Assembly (NCBI GenBank): GCA_007833815.1
Contig: CP033462.1
Span: forward strand, 1-60,496
Direction: 5' to 3'
Source: Brevibacillus laterosporus
GTDB taxonomy: Bacteria; Bacillota; Bacilli; Brevibacillales; Brevibacillaceae
DNA: 60,496 nt
The position numbers were made by a program, and so were the translations under genes. Below the pieces are notes generated by a model, which saw nothing but the letters and a program-made list of their open reading frames with translations, was not told the origin of the DNA and made no database searches. Of this stretch, positions 48,967-57,660 are shown one piece after another; position 1 is the first letter of the stretch; each line of letters begins with the position of its first letter.

Positions 48967-49421
48967 TGTGCTTCCTCCAATAGCTCTGGATTTTCGTAGA
49001 TATTGCCGATTACTTCCGCATGATTTGGATAAATTTTCACTCCGCTTTTTTTAGATTGAAGTTCATCATCATCATTGAACTTCTTACATTTATTTAAAAC
49101 GTAACCTTCCGATGGTCGATAACTAACAACTCCAATAAAATAGCCTGAATCGTCAATTTCATAATCTTCTGCTCCCAGACTTATAGGGTTTATAACAACT
49201 CTACCAATTTCAAAATTGCGTTTGACGATATCCCCCTCATAAATCTCCTTGCCGTTGCGGTCTTTGAGTCCGGTGTATTGCATGAGGATAACACTCTCAG
49301 AAATATCTAAGTCATCGTTTACACCAATGACATCTCCATCTGCTGTAATATAAAAATGGCCGTCGTCTTGAATGATGATTTCATTTGCTTTATCCCAAAT
49401 TCTGAACTTTATCTCTCGCAT
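48963..49421 (-). CDS. YopX family protein
   Basis: 152 residues: REIKFRIWDKANE, VILMQYTGLKDRNGKEIYEG, DIVKRNFEIG and C-terminal VIGNIYENPELLEE are the defining YopX motifs (SPbeta YopX). Function unknown. Confidence 0.9.
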   Translation of the reverse strand: MREIKFRIWDKANEIIIQDDGHFYITADGDVIGVNDDLDISESVILMQYTGLKDRNGKEIYEGDIVKRNFEIGRVVINPISLGAEDYEIDDSGYFIGVVSYRPSEGYVLNKCKKFNDDDELQSKKSGVKIYPNHAEVIGNIYENPELLEEAQ

Positions 49422-49474
49422 TCTAACGCCTCCTATTTTTGTCCCAAATGATAGAGATATGCTCTATCAAGCAA

Positions 49475-49960
49475 TCACAATATTGACCCGTGTCTGTCTA
49501 TCGCTTTATATGCACGTTGATATCCTATTTTCTTGAAAACAACTAAAGCATTAGTAAATGGCGCATTTATTTTACTTCCACCAAATTTCAAACGATGCCT
49601 AATGAACCAAATTTCGCCTTGCATACAATACTTGTGCCACCACTCTGAGCAAGTTCTAGCTGGTACTAAGCAAACAACTGTGGCTCCTTTTTGTGCTTCC
49701 TCAAATGCTTTCTGAACCCATTTACTGATTTCGCGTCCATAGGGGGGATTCATCCAACAAACACCTGTCCACTCTTGCTTTAATCCGTCCTGATCTGGTG
49801 TGAAGTATCTCTCACATTTTGCATTGTCAGGCAATGCGCACACATCAATGGTGAAATTAAACATTTCATTGAGCCTATCAAAGAGATCCTGCGGTGTTTC
49901 CCAAACGTTCGTAACAGTTTGAGGATTGAAGAATACACCTTGATTAAAGTTTGATTTCAT
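49475..49960 (-). CDS. Phage Dam-type DNA N6-adenine methyltransferase
   Basis: 161 residues from ATG 49960 (GGAGAG upstream). NVWETPQDLFDRLNEMFNFT, IDVCALPDNAKCERYFTPDQ, catalytic motif WMNPPYGREISKWVQKA and VCLVPARTCSEWWHKYC fit the phage_Dam family. Second orphan methylase of the molecule. The 28 codons upstream in the same frame resemble the start of a different methylase (see 49961-50044). Confidence 0.88.
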   Translation of the reverse strand: MKSNFNQGVFFNPQTVTNVWETPQDLFDRLNEMFNFTIDVCALPDNAKCERYFTPDQDGLKQEWTGVCWMNPPYGREISKWVQKAFEEAQKGATVVCLVPARTCSEWWHKYCMQGEIWFIRHRLKFGGSKINAPFTNALVVFKKIGYQRAYKAIDRHGSIL

Positions 49961-50044
49961 CCTCTCTCCACATCCATTTTCTTTTTTTGTCCCAACGGCC
50001 ACTCTTCCTTTACCTCCGAACCATATCAAAGGTGATCTAGCCAT
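49961..50044 (-). pseudogene. Possible N-terminal remnant of a D12-class adenine methylase
   Basis: From ATG 50044, overlapping the previous stop as TGATG, the frame reads MARSPLIWFGGKGRVAVG before entering the Dam-type gene in frame. SPLIWFGGKG is the AdoMet-binding start of D12-class (DpnM-like) methylases, not of the phage_Dam family. An in-frame deletion or fusion is likely; the chimera could still be made from 50044. Confidence 0.55.
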
Positions 50045-50130
50045 CAATCCCCACTCGCTTTCTCCGCCCACTCTCGCAATGCCTGAGCTTCATCAATCTC
50101 AACCCATGTAAATCCGTAGCTATTTTTCAT
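50044..50130 (-). CDS. Very small ORF (28 aa)
   Basis: MKNSYGFTWVEIDEAQALRE, ending WAEKASGD. GGGGGTG site before ATG 50130; overlaps the end of dut and abuts the next start as TGATG. Short but well linked; may be a coupling peptide or a fragment. Confidence 0.45.
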   Translation of the reverse strand: MKNSYGFTWVEIDEAQALREWAEKASGD

Positions 50131-50647
50131 CGGTATGCACCCCCGTTGATCCGAATCCGCCTGTTCCTCGCTGCGTATCACTTAATTTTTCTGACTCAAC
50201 AAAACTCGCTTGAATAACGGGTGCAATAACACCTTGTGCAACACGGTCTCCTTTTCGGATGATGTATGAGCCACTTGGTAAAAATCCACGGCCATTTGGC
50301 ACATAAATTTCGTCACCTGCAATGTTGAAACAATAACAAGTAGCAGAATCGCTATACTCATTTATGTTGTCAAACATCCCGCAAACCTCACCGCGATAGT
50401 CACTATCTATAGTTCCAATGCTGTTTGATTGCCTTAGTTTTGTTCTAAGTGAAACGCCAGATCGAGGGCGAATTTGCAACTCATAGCCTTCTGGAATTTC
50501 AAACGCCAAACCTAAAGGTATTTTCATAGTTTCGCCAGGCTCAATAATTGTTTCCTCAACCGCTACAAGATCAAATCCTGCACTACCAATCGTTGCATAC
50601 GTAGGTATTACTGCATCTGGATGGAGTTTTTTTATCTTCACTTGCAT
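50120..50647 (-). CDS. dut: dUTPase
   Basis: 175 residues from ATG 50647 (GGAGG 8 bases upstream). Trimeric dUTPase motifs in order: GSAGFDLVA (1), PRSGVSLRTK (2), GTIDSDYRGE (3), RKGDRVAQGV (4), RGTGGFGSTG (5). A 20-residue insert (INEYSDSATCYCFNIAGDEI) lies between motifs 3 and 4. Converts dUTP to dUMP and keeps uracil out of phage DNA. Confidence 0.95.
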   Translation of the reverse strand: MQVKIKKLHPDAVIPTYATIGSAGFDLVAVEETIIEPGETMKIPLGLAFEIPEGYELQIRPRSGVSLRTKLRQSNSIGTIDSDYRGEVCGMFDNINEYSDSATCYCFNIAGDEIYVPNGRGFLPSGSYIIRKGDRVAQGVIAPVIQASFVESEKLSDTQRGTGGFGSTGVHTDEK

Positions 50648-50649
50648 GA

Positions 50650-50838
50650 TCAATTCCTCCCCAATTCTTTTACTTTCTCCTGCGCCAATCTGGTTGCGGT
50701 CGCCATTATTGCTACCGTACGTTTTGGTCCGATACCAGGTGTCTCATCCAATGCTCTTGTGAAAAGTTCCCACGATGCGATTGTTCCGTGCTCAATGCCA
50801 GCAGCTCGTTCCCGTTCCAGTTTCTTTTGTAGGCTCAT
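50650..50838 (-). CDS. Hypothetical phage protein (62 aa)
   Basis: SLQKKLERERAAGIEHGTIA, LFTRALDETPGIGPKRTVAI, ending LAQEKVKELGRN. PGIGPKR resembles a helix-hairpin-helix DNA-binding turn. Overlaps the upstream gene by 4 bases. Confidence 0.65.
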   Translation of the reverse strand: MSLQKKLERERAAGIEHGTIASWELFTRALDETPGIGPKRTVAIMATATRLAQEKVKELGRN

Positions 50839-51068
50839 ATGCCCAACTTTTGCTTTTTGATTTTGTTGCGGGAAACAGTCATTTCAGTGACATCTGTAAA
50901 AGGACGACGTCTCTTTTGTTGTGGTGGTACTGGCATCGTTTCAAGCCGCAACCTTTCTTCTAGCGTCATTTCCCACCTAATCAATGGTCCAGCACTATAA
51001 ACTGGTCGATCTGTTTTGGGGCGCGCTCTCTTTTCAAGACCTAGTGTTGAGCCAAAATTCGTCATCAT
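50835..51068 (-). CDS. Hypothetical basic protein (77 aa)
   Basis: Basic, low complexity (KRARPKTDRPVYSAGPLIRW; PPQQKRRRPFTDVTEMTVSR). Possibly DNA- or RNA-binding. GGAGG 8 bases before ATG 51068. Unknown family. Confidence 0.55.
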   Translation of the reverse strand: MMTNFGSTLGLEKRARPKTDRPVYSAGPLIRWEMTLEERLRLETMPVPPQQKRRRPFTDVTEMTVSRNKIKKQKLGI

Positions 51069-51100
51069 CCTCGTTCCCTCCCCTTAGGGAAGAAGCAGCT

Positions 51101-51766
51101 TTACGCTGCTCCTCCGTCAGATTGTTCGGCTTCAGGATCGGAATATTCTGGGGTAACTTGTGTCAAGCTTCTGAGGTCGTCCCAATCTCTCGCTGCTGGA
51201 GCTATGCGATTTTTATAATCCTTCCAAATCTTGCTCCATTTGCTAGGGTTCAAATCGAGAGAAGAAGCAATATCCATAGAGCGTTCGCCTGCTTCACGGC
51301 GAGTTACAATATCGATGAAATCGTAAGGTAGGTCTTCGAATGTTGGAGCTTGTCCAGAAAGGATAAATTCGTTGATTACTTTAGGTTCAACTTGAGGTGT
51401 GTCATCTTGTTGAGAGGCTTCTTGATCGCCATCTATTTCAGGAGTAGCTCCCTCTTGTGGCTGGTCTTCTTGGGCTTCGGTTTCAGAATCTTGGACAGTT
51501 TCTGAAGTTTCGTCTGACTTCACTTCTACCACTCCGGATGCATCAACCGTAAATGCGGTTTGAGGAGTTTCTTCGTCCGTTTGTGTATCTAAATCGAATG
51601 ACAATTGGGTGTCACCTATAGCGACAAAAACATCTGTTTTACGCAGGCGCATTAAGTTCAGTAGTTCCTGATCATTAGGGTTTTCTATTTCCAAGACAAT
51701 CTCAATGCTGTCACCCTTGCCGGAAGCAATCTTTTTCAAATAAGCCTCAAATTTTGTGTTTTCCAT
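51101..51766 (-). CDS. Hypothetical protein with acidic linker (221 aa)
   Basis: N-terminal beta domain (SGKGDSIEIVLEIENPNDQE; LRKTDVFVAIGDTQLSFDLD), a 70-residue Glu/Asp/Gln-rich linker, and a C-terminal helical part (YDFIDIVTRREAGERSMDIA, DLNPSKWSKIWKDYK) that looks like a HTH. Between the resolvase and small genes. Unknown. Confidence 0.65.
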   Translation of the reverse strand: MENTKFEAYLKKIASGKGDSIEIVLEIENPNDQELLNLMRLRKTDVFVAIGDTQLSFDLDTQTDEETPQTAFTVDASGVVEVKSDETSETVQDSETEAQEDQPQEGATPEIDGDQEASQQDDTPQVEPKVINEFILSGQAPTFEDLPYDFIDIVTRREAGERSMDIASSLDLNPSKWSKIWKDYKNRIAPAARDWDDLRSLTQVTPEYSDPEAEQSDGGAA

Positions 51767-51786
51767 TGTTATTTTCCCCTCTCAAT

Positions 51787-52314
51787 TTAGGCTTTCTTTC
51801 TTGTTTTCTTAGCTTTTGGTTTAGGGTTGAGAATAGCTTCTACAACCTCTTTTTGTGGCTTGATCAGCTCACCATGTCCGTTCAAAGCACGTCCTATTTG
51901 AGCCAGTACGTAGGCGTCTCGCACGTTATCTGATTTATGTTTGAATCCAAAACGTTCTGCTACTCCAACTGCAACTGCGGCTTTGTCGCCAACGCCTTTT
52001 CCAGTTGCGAATTTTTTTAACTGACTAGGCGCCGCTTCATGAAAGGAGATACCACGTTTCCAAAGAGCGATACGAACCCCCCAACCGATTCCACCCATTT
52101 GGATGGCACGCAAACTAGCAAAACCAAACCCCTCAATCGTTACAACATCATCGTCCTTAACACGTCCCACAACCTCGTCTATTAGGTAAGCCATCGGTTC
52201 TGGCCCTTCTCCTTTACTAACTATCTCAAGGTCTTCCAGAACGTTTCCCTTTTCATCTAGCCTTACAAACCCTGTCTTAGTTGATAAATCTAGCCCTACG
52301 TAGTTTTTTCCCAC
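51787..52314 (-). CDS. RuvC-like Holliday junction resolvase
   Basis: 175 residues of the RNase H-fold phage/poxvirus resolvase type: YVGLDLSTKTGFVRLDEKG (first Asp), VVTIEGFGFASLRAIQMGGI (Glu), DNVRDAYVLAQIGRALNG (Asp pair). Basic C-terminal tail KPKAKKTRKKA. Resolves branched DNA before packaging. Confidence 0.85.
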   Translation of the reverse strand: MGKNYVGLDLSTKTGFVRLDEKGNVLEDLEIVSKGEGPEPMAYLIDEVVGRVKDDDVVTIEGFGFASLRAIQMGGIGWGVRIALWKRGISFHEAAPSQLKKFATGKGVGDKAAVAVGVAERFGFKHKSDNVRDAYVLAQIGRALNGHGELIKPQKEVVEAILNPKPKAKKTRKKA

Positions 52315-52516
52315 GTCTGTTCCTCCTCACAATCTCAAACACTGTAAACTCGTCAATTTCCCCCTGGAAATCTATCAACCGCTTGGAGCGATATTCCATG
52401 AGCAGTTGATGAACAATCTCTTCGTCTGAGTAATACAAACCTTTTGTTAATGCTCGATAGTCAAGCTTTCCTTCGGCTTGAATCCGTTTCAGCAGTGGGC
52501 AAATATGTCGTCTCAT
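52277..52516 (-). CDS. Hypothetical protein (79 aa)
   Basis: HICPLLKRIQAEGKLDYRAL, KGLYYSDEEIVHQLLMEYRS, ending RRGKKLRRARFIN. Helical with a basic tail; overlaps the RuvC-like start by 38 bases. Small winged-helix possible. Confidence 0.6.
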   Translation of the reverse strand: MRRHICPLLKRIQAEGKLDYRALTKGLYYSDEEIVHQLLMEYRSKRLIDFQGEIDEFTVFEIVRRNRRGKKLRRARFIN

Positions 52517-52685
52517 TTCCCACCTTCTCTTTTATTCATATTTTGAAATGTTTCGATATCTAAATTTATACACACGCCTCTGACCTTCTCAGCGCCTTTT
52601 CTAGCGACTTTTATTTACGAACATATATTTGTGTATCTTTGCTATTAAAACCTCGTGGCGGTACCTTCAGCTCGTTCTAGCGATG

Positions 52686-52862
52686 TTATTTCTTTATCAT
52701 GATGAACTCGCCTTTTCTAACCTGCTTTAATTCGTAATCATCACCGTATCGCAACATGTACTTTTCCCAGCACTCTTTCATGGCTGCTCTCCGTTTGCTC
52801 TGATCCTCGATTGCTAAGATCCACTCAGGTATCGGGATGCGCACTTCAATGTCGCGTAGCAT
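52686..52862 (-). CDS. Small hypothetical protein after dnaB (58 aa)
   Basis: MLRDIEVRIPIPEWILAIED, KRRAAMKECWEKYMLRYGDD, ending KGEFIMIKK. ATG overlaps the DnaB stop (TAATG), so it is coupled to helicase translation. No family recognised. Confidence 0.65.
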   Translation of the reverse strand: MLRDIEVRIPIPEWILAIEDQSKRRAAMKECWEKYMLRYGDDYELKQVRKGEFIMIKK

Positions 52863-54196
52863 TAGGCCTTGTCATCCATGCTCATTTGTTTTGGCAGACT
52901 GGAAAACTTGTTGTACTCCTTCAGGAAGACTAGCTCAACCGTTCCAGTAGGACCGTTACGTTGCTTGGCTATGATGAACTCAACAATGTTCTTGCTCTCA
53001 CTCTCTTTGTTGTAGTAGTCATCTCGGTAAAGGAAAGCAACAAGGTCCGCATCCTGCTCGATAGATCCCGATTCACGAATATCGGACATCATTGGGCGCT
53101 TGTCTTGACGTTGCTCAACAGAACGACTCAACTGTGAAAGAGCAATGATTGGCACATTAAGCTCACGAGCAATCGCTTTTAATTCGCGTGATATGCCTGA
53201 CACCTCTTCTTGACGATTTCCGCCTTTGCCTCGAAGTAATTGCAGATAATCGATGAGGATTAGACCGAGCCCTTTCTCTTGCTGAAGCTTTTTGCATCTA
53301 CGCCGTATATCTGCTGTTGTTATTCCTGCTGTGTCGTCTATGTAGATCGGCGCTTTCGAAATCGTGCCTATAGCCATTGTGAGCTTCTGCCAGTCGTTCT
53401 CTTCTAGCAAACCCGATCTAATTCGAGAAGCATCGATCATGCCTTCTGCACAAAGCATACGGGTCACTAGCTGTGGTGCTGACATCTCCAGAGAGAAAAT
53501 AGCTACCGTTTCATTCGCTTTTATTGCCACGCTCTGAGCCACATTCAAGGCAAGTGCTGTCTTACCAACAGATGGGCGTGCTGCCCAGATGATCAAGTCT
53601 GACTTGTTCAAACCGGCTGTCATTTTGTCGATGTCAACGTATCCACTTGGAATGCCTGTCATCTGCCCTTTAAACTCGCTCACTTTTTCAATGGCAGCAT
53701 ACGATTCCTTGACCACTTCACCCGCATGCCTGAAGCCTTGAGATTGTACGCTAGGTTCTAATTCCGCTTTTGCATTGTCTAGGTTAGCAAGGACAGCATC
53801 GATGTCCTCGGCACTGTGACCGTCCTTTTGTAGCTGCTCGCCAATCCTGATAAGCTTTCGCCGCTTTGCTTGATCTGCAACTATTCCAACGTGGTAATCT
53901 ATCGTTTCGGTGGTAGCTATTGCGCCTACCAAATCTGTCAAATAGGCCGCGCCGTTAACTGAAATAAATAGATTGTCAGAAGCCAACTTTGTCGTGACGG
54001 TAAGGATGTCGATCTTGGTTCCTGCTTCGAACAGCTCTGTCATAGCCTTCATGATTTTCTTGTGCGGAGGCTGGTAGAGTGATTCATAGCTAATCCGTTC
54101 CAACACCTTCTCCATGACCGCTGGCTCTTTCAGAATCGAACCTAATACCGCTTGTTCTGCTTCATGGCTATGTGGCAGCTCTTGCATGTCAAACAT
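52862..54196 (-). CDS. dnaB: Replicative DNA helicase, DnaB family
   Basis: 444 residues. N-terminal DnaB domain (LPHSHEAEQAVLGSILKEPA), RecA-like ATPase with Walker A AARPSVGKTALALN, Walker B LILIDYLQLLRG, and IIALSQLSRSVEQRQDKRPM with ESGSIEQDADLVAFLYRDDY. Complete length for a phage DnaB. Unwinds at the lytic origin; loader gene overlaps by 8 bases. Confidence 0.96.
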   Translation of the reverse strand: MFDMQELPHSHEAEQAVLGSILKEPAVMEKVLERISYESLYQPPHKKIMKAMTELFEAGTKIDILTVTTKLASDNLFISVNGAAYLTDLVGAIATTETIDYHVGIVADQAKRRKLIRIGEQLQKDGHSAEDIDAVLANLDNAKAELEPSVQSQGFRHAGEVVKESYAAIEKVSEFKGQMTGIPSGYVDIDKMTAGLNKSDLIIWAARPSVGKTALALNVAQSVAIKANETVAIFSLEMSAPQLVTRMLCAEGMIDASRIRSGLLEENDWQKLTMAIGTISKAPIYIDDTAGITTADIRRRCKKLQQEKGLGLILIDYLQLLRGKGGNRQEEVSGISRELKAIARELNVPIIALSQLSRSVEQRQDKRPMMSDIRESGSIEQDADLVAFLYRDDYYNKESESKNIVEFIIAKQRNGPTGTVELVFLKEYNKFSSLPKQMSMDDKA

Positions 54197-55040
54197 GGTT
54201 GTTCACCTGCCTGTTAGCCCACGCAACGTTCTCTTCAAACTTTTCGAACCGTTGACTTTCTCCATCCACCTTGACAGGGATGCAATTCCCGAAGACTCTT
54301 TCCATCAGCTGCGTGCCTCTATTTTTTTCAAGGCCGTCACTGTTGTCATTTTTTCCAAAATTAAATTTCTTGAGATTGTACTTTACCTCCAACTCTTTAA
54401 TGCTCAAGTTCGATCCGAACAATATGGGGAGCCTGTCTTGCCTTGCGTTTAAGATCTCGAACAAATCACTCATTCTCCACTCTGCTGGAACATCAGAACC
54501 GATTTCATCGACAATCAACACGTCAGCTACTTTGTATGCATGTAACGCAGCAGCTTTAATCTCTGTGTTTGCAATTCGGTTAATTAGGCTGTTGGTGGTT
54601 GTGTAAATTACGCTGAACCCTTGTTCTCTTAACCTGACTGCAACAGCTGAGAGTAACGTTGATTTCCCTACGCCATTTGGTCCGTAGATGTACAACCCTC
54701 GTGAACCCCATCGTTTTACATCTTCAGCAAAATCCCTTAGAAAGACGTTCGCCTTTCTTGCAGATGGGCGTACTTCTTTCCGAAAGGTTGCTCCTGGTAC
54801 CATCTGATCATCATCACTGAAAGCCTGTATTCGTTTTATCCGCTCTGCTTCAGATCGTTTCTTCTCCTCTTTGGCTAATTGCTCTGTTTCACATGGGCAA
54901 GCTACTCCGACAGTGCGCTTTATCCCAAGGATCTCTATTTCCATAGGGTTCAGAAGTTTTCCGCAAATACTACAGTTCCGATCATTCGAGCCCATATTTG
55001 TCATACAATGCTGCACGACCTGCTGGAAGAGGTCCGACAT
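54189..55040 (-). CDS. DnaC/DnaI-like helicase loader (AAA+)
   Basis: 283 residues from ATG 55040 (GGGAG 8 bases upstream). N-terminal zinc-ribbon (RNCSICGKLLNP; VACPCE), Walker A YGPNGVGKSTLLSAVAVR, Walker B VADVLIVDEIGSDVPAEWR, sensor region LFGSNLSIKEL. Loads the DnaB hexamer; acts with the replisome organiser encoded upstream. Confidence 0.9.
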   Translation of the reverse strand: MSDLFQQVVQHCMTNMGSNDRNCSICGKLLNPMEIEILGIKRTVGVACPCETEQLAKEEKKRSEAERIKRIQAFSDDDQMVPGATFRKEVRPSARKANVFLRDFAEDVKRWGSRGLYIYGPNGVGKSTLLSAVAVRLREQGFSVIYTTTNSLINRIANTEIKAAALHAYKVADVLIVDEIGSDVPAEWRMSDLFEILNARQDRLPILFGSNLSIKELEVKYNLKKFNFGKNDNSDGLEKNRGTQLMERVFGNCIPVKVDGESQRFEKFEENVAWANRQVNNHV

Positions 55041-55806
55041 TCGCTCCACTCCCTTTGCTTGTAGATTTTTGATTCAAATAGCCTTCGAACTTGTTTGAAA
55101 ATAGAGTTTCTGGACGCAGGTACTTAGACCACTCTGTATTTCCTAGCCATTCAGCCGTTTTATTGTCGATAACCTTTCTAAAGTCATCTAGGGTAGATCC
55201 GTCGTTCCACCTGGCTCTGATTAAATCTCTAGTTTTCTTTGACGTATGTTTGTAGGCTGTTTGTGCTTTTTGATTTAGGTAATCCACGATTTCCGAAAAG
55301 GGTATATATATATCTTTTAATTCTTTATCTTTATCTAATTCTTTTTCTATCTCTGTTGCGGGACACGGAGGGACATGTCCACCTTCTGTCCCCGGGACAA
55401 CTTCCGGAAGTGACAATTGCACCTTTTGTTTCTCGCGTTGACGCTGTTTTTTTAGTCTTTCTCGCTCTCTAATTTTTTCAAGAGCATCGATGTTTTGGTG
55501 CTTTTCCCAGTTCGTGATGTGAATCGTATTGTTCTCGTTGTCGATCATGTCGAGGTTCTGGAATGTTTGAAGGGCTAATCTAATCGTGTTTAACGGTCGT
55601 TTGAACTTGTGTGAAAGCATTTCATCCGTGTAAGGTATCGACTCCGTTAAAAGGATGTAGCCACCCGCATTGCATTTCCCTGCTAAAGTCAAAAGCTTAA
55701 TCCAAATTACAAGGATCGCATCTGCTTCAGGTAGACTCTCCAAGAAATCTATCTTCTGGTCATCGAACATTGTTGTCGTTATTTTGATCCACTTGATCTC
55801 GTTCAA
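54982..55806 (-). CDS. Phage replisome organiser (DnaD-like)
   Basis: 274 residues from TTG 55806 with AGGTGA upstream. N-terminal organiser domain (IKWIKITTTMFDDQKIDFLE, DAILVIWIKLLTLAGKCNAG, GYILLTESIPYTDEMLSHKF), a basic hinge, an origin-like DNA segment (55300-55410) coding for PGTEGGHVPP, and a C-terminal conserved domain (EIVDYLNQKAQTAYKHTSKK, WSKYLRPETLFSNKFEGYLN). It binds the origin and recruits loader and DnaB. Confidence 0.9.
   Translation of the reverse strand: MNEIKWIKITTTMFDDQKIDFLESLPEADAILVIWIKLLTLAGKCNAGGYILLTESIPYTDEMLSHKFKRPLNTIRLALQTFQNLDMIDNENNTIHITNWEKHQNIDALEKIRERERLKKQRQREKQKVQLSLPEVVPGTEGGHVPPCPATEIEKELDKDKELKDIYIPFSEIVDYLNQKAQTAYKHTSKKTRDLIRARWNDGSTLDDFRKVIDNKTAEWLGNTEWSKYLRPETLFSNKFEGYLNQKSTSKGSGANVGPLPAGRAALYDKYGLE
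55300..55410. other. Candidate lytic replication origin inside the replisome organiser gene
   Basis: GGGACA sites at 55360 and 55370, palindromes GGACATGTCC (55371-55380), TGTCCCCGGGACA (55387-55399) and CTTCCGGAAG (55401-55410) lie directly beside an AT-rich tract (55300-55358, with TATATATATATC). Iterons next to an AT-rich unwinding zone inside the initiator gene is the lambda O arrangement. Confidence 0.7.
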
Positions 55807-55820
55807 TGGTGTTCACCTGC

Positions 55821-55991
55821 CTAACTAATTCGTCTTACTTTAGCTACTAAATCCAAGAAATCTACACTAACGATCCATGGCTTTTTTCGCTCGTCCAAAC
55901 ACTGCAATCTGGCAAATTTAACGTTACGCTTGCAAAATGTGTCCCTAACCTTCCATTGCAACCCTTGGAGATGATAGACTTGTCCGATCAT
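55821..55991 (-). CDS. Small hypothetical protein (56 aa)
   Basis: MIGQVYHLQGLQWKVRDTFC, KRNVKFARLQCLDERKKPWI, ending VDFLDLVAKVRRIS. Beta-rich and basic; ATGA overlap with the upstream Zn-ribbon gene. Too short for common gene callers. Confidence 0.65.
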   Translation of the reverse strand: MIGQVYHLQGLQWKVRDTFCKRNVKFARLQCLDERKKPWIVSVDFLDLVAKVRRIS

Positions 55992-56395
55992 CTTCTACCA
56001 CCACGTTTTCTTTGGCGTTTTTTCTTTCTCCAGTACAGTTGGATTAACCGCGATCTTTTGTTTTTGTATAAATTAATTTGTAGTTTAAAATCATCAGATA
56101 CTGAATCAAGAATTCCCTTGCCTACCCAGCTCCACGAACCAACTGACAAGTAAAAACGCCCGTATGACCAGTGATTTTTGTAGTTACAAGACAAACATTC
56201 TTCTATGTCCTCAACTAATCCAAAAAAAATCTCATCGTCCCATGAGTCTGTGTATAATTGTTTTCCGCAACACGGACATTTCTTAGGTTTCCACTCCCTA
56301 CTCCAATTCCATGGGTACAATCTGATGGAGTCCCAGTCCTCACCATTACGATAAAATTTTCGATCAAAGAGTTTCTTTTTCCGCTTATATCTCAT
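55988..56395 (-). CDS. Basic zinc-ribbon protein (135 aa)
   Basis: CPCCGKQLYTD and CLSCNY form a four-cysteine zinc ribbon in the middle; N- and C-termini are strongly basic (RYKRKKKLFDRKFYRNGEDW; RKKKRQRKRGGRR) and the core is Trp-rich (LYPWNWSREWKPKK; SYGRFYLSVGSWSWVG). Likely nucleic-acid binding; family unknown. Confidence 0.65.
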   Translation of the reverse strand: MRYKRKKKLFDRKFYRNGEDWDSIRLYPWNWSREWKPKKCPCCGKQLYTDSWDDEIFFGLVEDIEECLSCNYKNHWSYGRFYLSVGSWSWVGKGILDSVSDDFKLQINLYKNKRSRLIQLYWRKKKRQRKRGGRR

Positions 56396-56398
56396 CTT

Positions 56399-56560
56399 CT
56401 ACCACCCACAAATCGGCACCCGTTTTAACGTGCCAGTGTTCTTGTGGACCAAGTGCCATTCGGTCGGAAGTTTTTTATCAATCAACCAATTTTCGGTATT
56501 AAGGCTAGGCATGACGATTTTCAAAACCTTTGCTTCTTTCAGGTGTAATTTACGTTTCAT
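56399..56560 (-). CDS. Small hypothetical protein (53 aa)
   Basis: MKRKLHLKEAKVLKIVMPSL, NTENWLIDKKLPTEWHLVHK, ending RVPICGW. Starts 18 bases after the SSB stop; no strong ribosome-binding site. Unknown. Confidence 0.55.
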   Translation of the reverse strand: MKRKLHLKEAKVLKIVMPSLNTENWLIDKKLPTEWHLVHKNTGTLKRVPICGW

Positions 56561-56578
56561 TCACGCATTCCCCTCTCT

Positions 56579-56995
56579 TCAGAACGGTAAGTCATCGTCT
56601 GAGATATTGATCGGTTTTCCAGACTCAGCAAACGGGTCAGAATTGTTATTTCCAGACGATCCAGAAGCTTGAGAACCTTGTGATGACAGGAACTGCACGT
56701 TATCAGCTACAACCTCGGTGACATAAACTTTCTTGCCTTCTTTGTTGTCGTAACTACGTGTTTGGAGTCGCCCTTCAACAGCAGCCTTTTTACCTTTTGC
56801 AAGATAGTTGGCGCATAGATCAGCTAGTTGTCTCCATGCCACTATGTTGATGAAATCCGTTTCTTTCTCACCATTCGAACCAGAGTAAGGACGGTTTATT
56901 GCTAAAGTAAATGTGGCGACTGCAACACCATTTGGCGTGTAACGCAACTCAGGGTCTTTAGTAAGATTGCCTATCAAAATTACCCGGTTAAGCAT
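56579..56995 (-). CDS. ssb: Single-stranded DNA-binding protein
   Basis: 138 residues from ATG 56995 (AAGGTG upstream). OB-fold: [71 protein letters not shown]; Gly/Ser/Asn linker and acidic partner-binding tip DDDLPF. Overlaps the recombinase gene by 8 bases. Confidence 0.96.
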   Translation of the reverse strand: MLNRVILIGNLTKDPELRYTPNGVAVATFTLAINRPYSGSNGEKETDFINIVAWRQLADLCANYLAKGKKAAVEGRLQTRSYDNKEGKKVYVTEVVADNVQFLSSQGSQASGSSGNNNSDPFAESGKPINISDDDLPF

Positions 56996-57659
56996 TCGGA
57001 GCACCTTCTTTTTCTTTAAGGGTTATGGATGATTCGATGTACTGAATTGCTTTAGATACTTGGGCGCTTGTCAAATCTTTCATACTGTTGAACTGACCAA
57101 CATCTTCTTTTTGCATCAACCAATTGCAAATCTGTTCTCTAGTTCCGCCAAAGCTTATAAGTTTGCTCATTACGGTGTTTAGTTTTTTTATCTGTGCCTC
57201 GCTCGCTTTGTTGCCGTTGTTACTAGGTTGGGACTTGTTTTGTGGTGTGTTATTTGGAGCACGCTTGTGTGTGGCCGCATTACCATCGTCGTCTTCACCA
57301 GTGTTGAGAGAAAGGAACGCCGCCATGGAATATCGACGTGCATAAGTTATGGCACTCCCTACACTCTGAGGATCATTTTTTACTGGCTTCATGGATAAAG
57401 GTTCAGACTCTATCCATTCACCGCTCTGGTGGATCAGCAACGTTCTGAGAGCAACCTTCTCTCCATCTCCTCCAGGTAACTGAAGGATAGATAAACCGTT
57501 CTTTTGCAAGATTGGTCTAACCTCATCAATAATTTGATCTAGCGTTGCATAAGTGTTTTTGAAAAAAGGATTATTTGCATCCTTTGCCACTTTGGAAACC
57601 TCAGCGTTAAAGTTTGCTAGTGCCTCTGCTATAGATTTGATTGAGTCGCTACTATTCAA
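56988..57659 (-). CDS. ERF-family single-strand annealing recombinase
   Basis: 223 residues from TTG 57659, one base after the upstream stop with AGGTGA in place; the longer frame overlaps that gene out of signal. ERF core: [93 protein letters not shown]-terminal linker and helix for SSB contact. Promotes annealing and concatemer or circle formation. Confidence 0.9.
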   Translation of the reverse strand: MNSSDSIKSIAEALANFNAEVSKVAKDANNPFFKNTYATLDQIIDEVRPILQKNGLSILQLPGGDGEKVALRTLLIHQSGEWIESEPLSMKPVKNDPQSVGSAITYARRYSMAAFLSLNTGEDDDGNAATHKRAPNNTPQNKSQPSNNGNKASEAQIKKLNTVMSKLISFGGTREQICNWLMQKEDVGQFNSMKDLTSAQVSKAIQYIESSITLKEKEGAPNA

Positions 57660-57660
57660 A

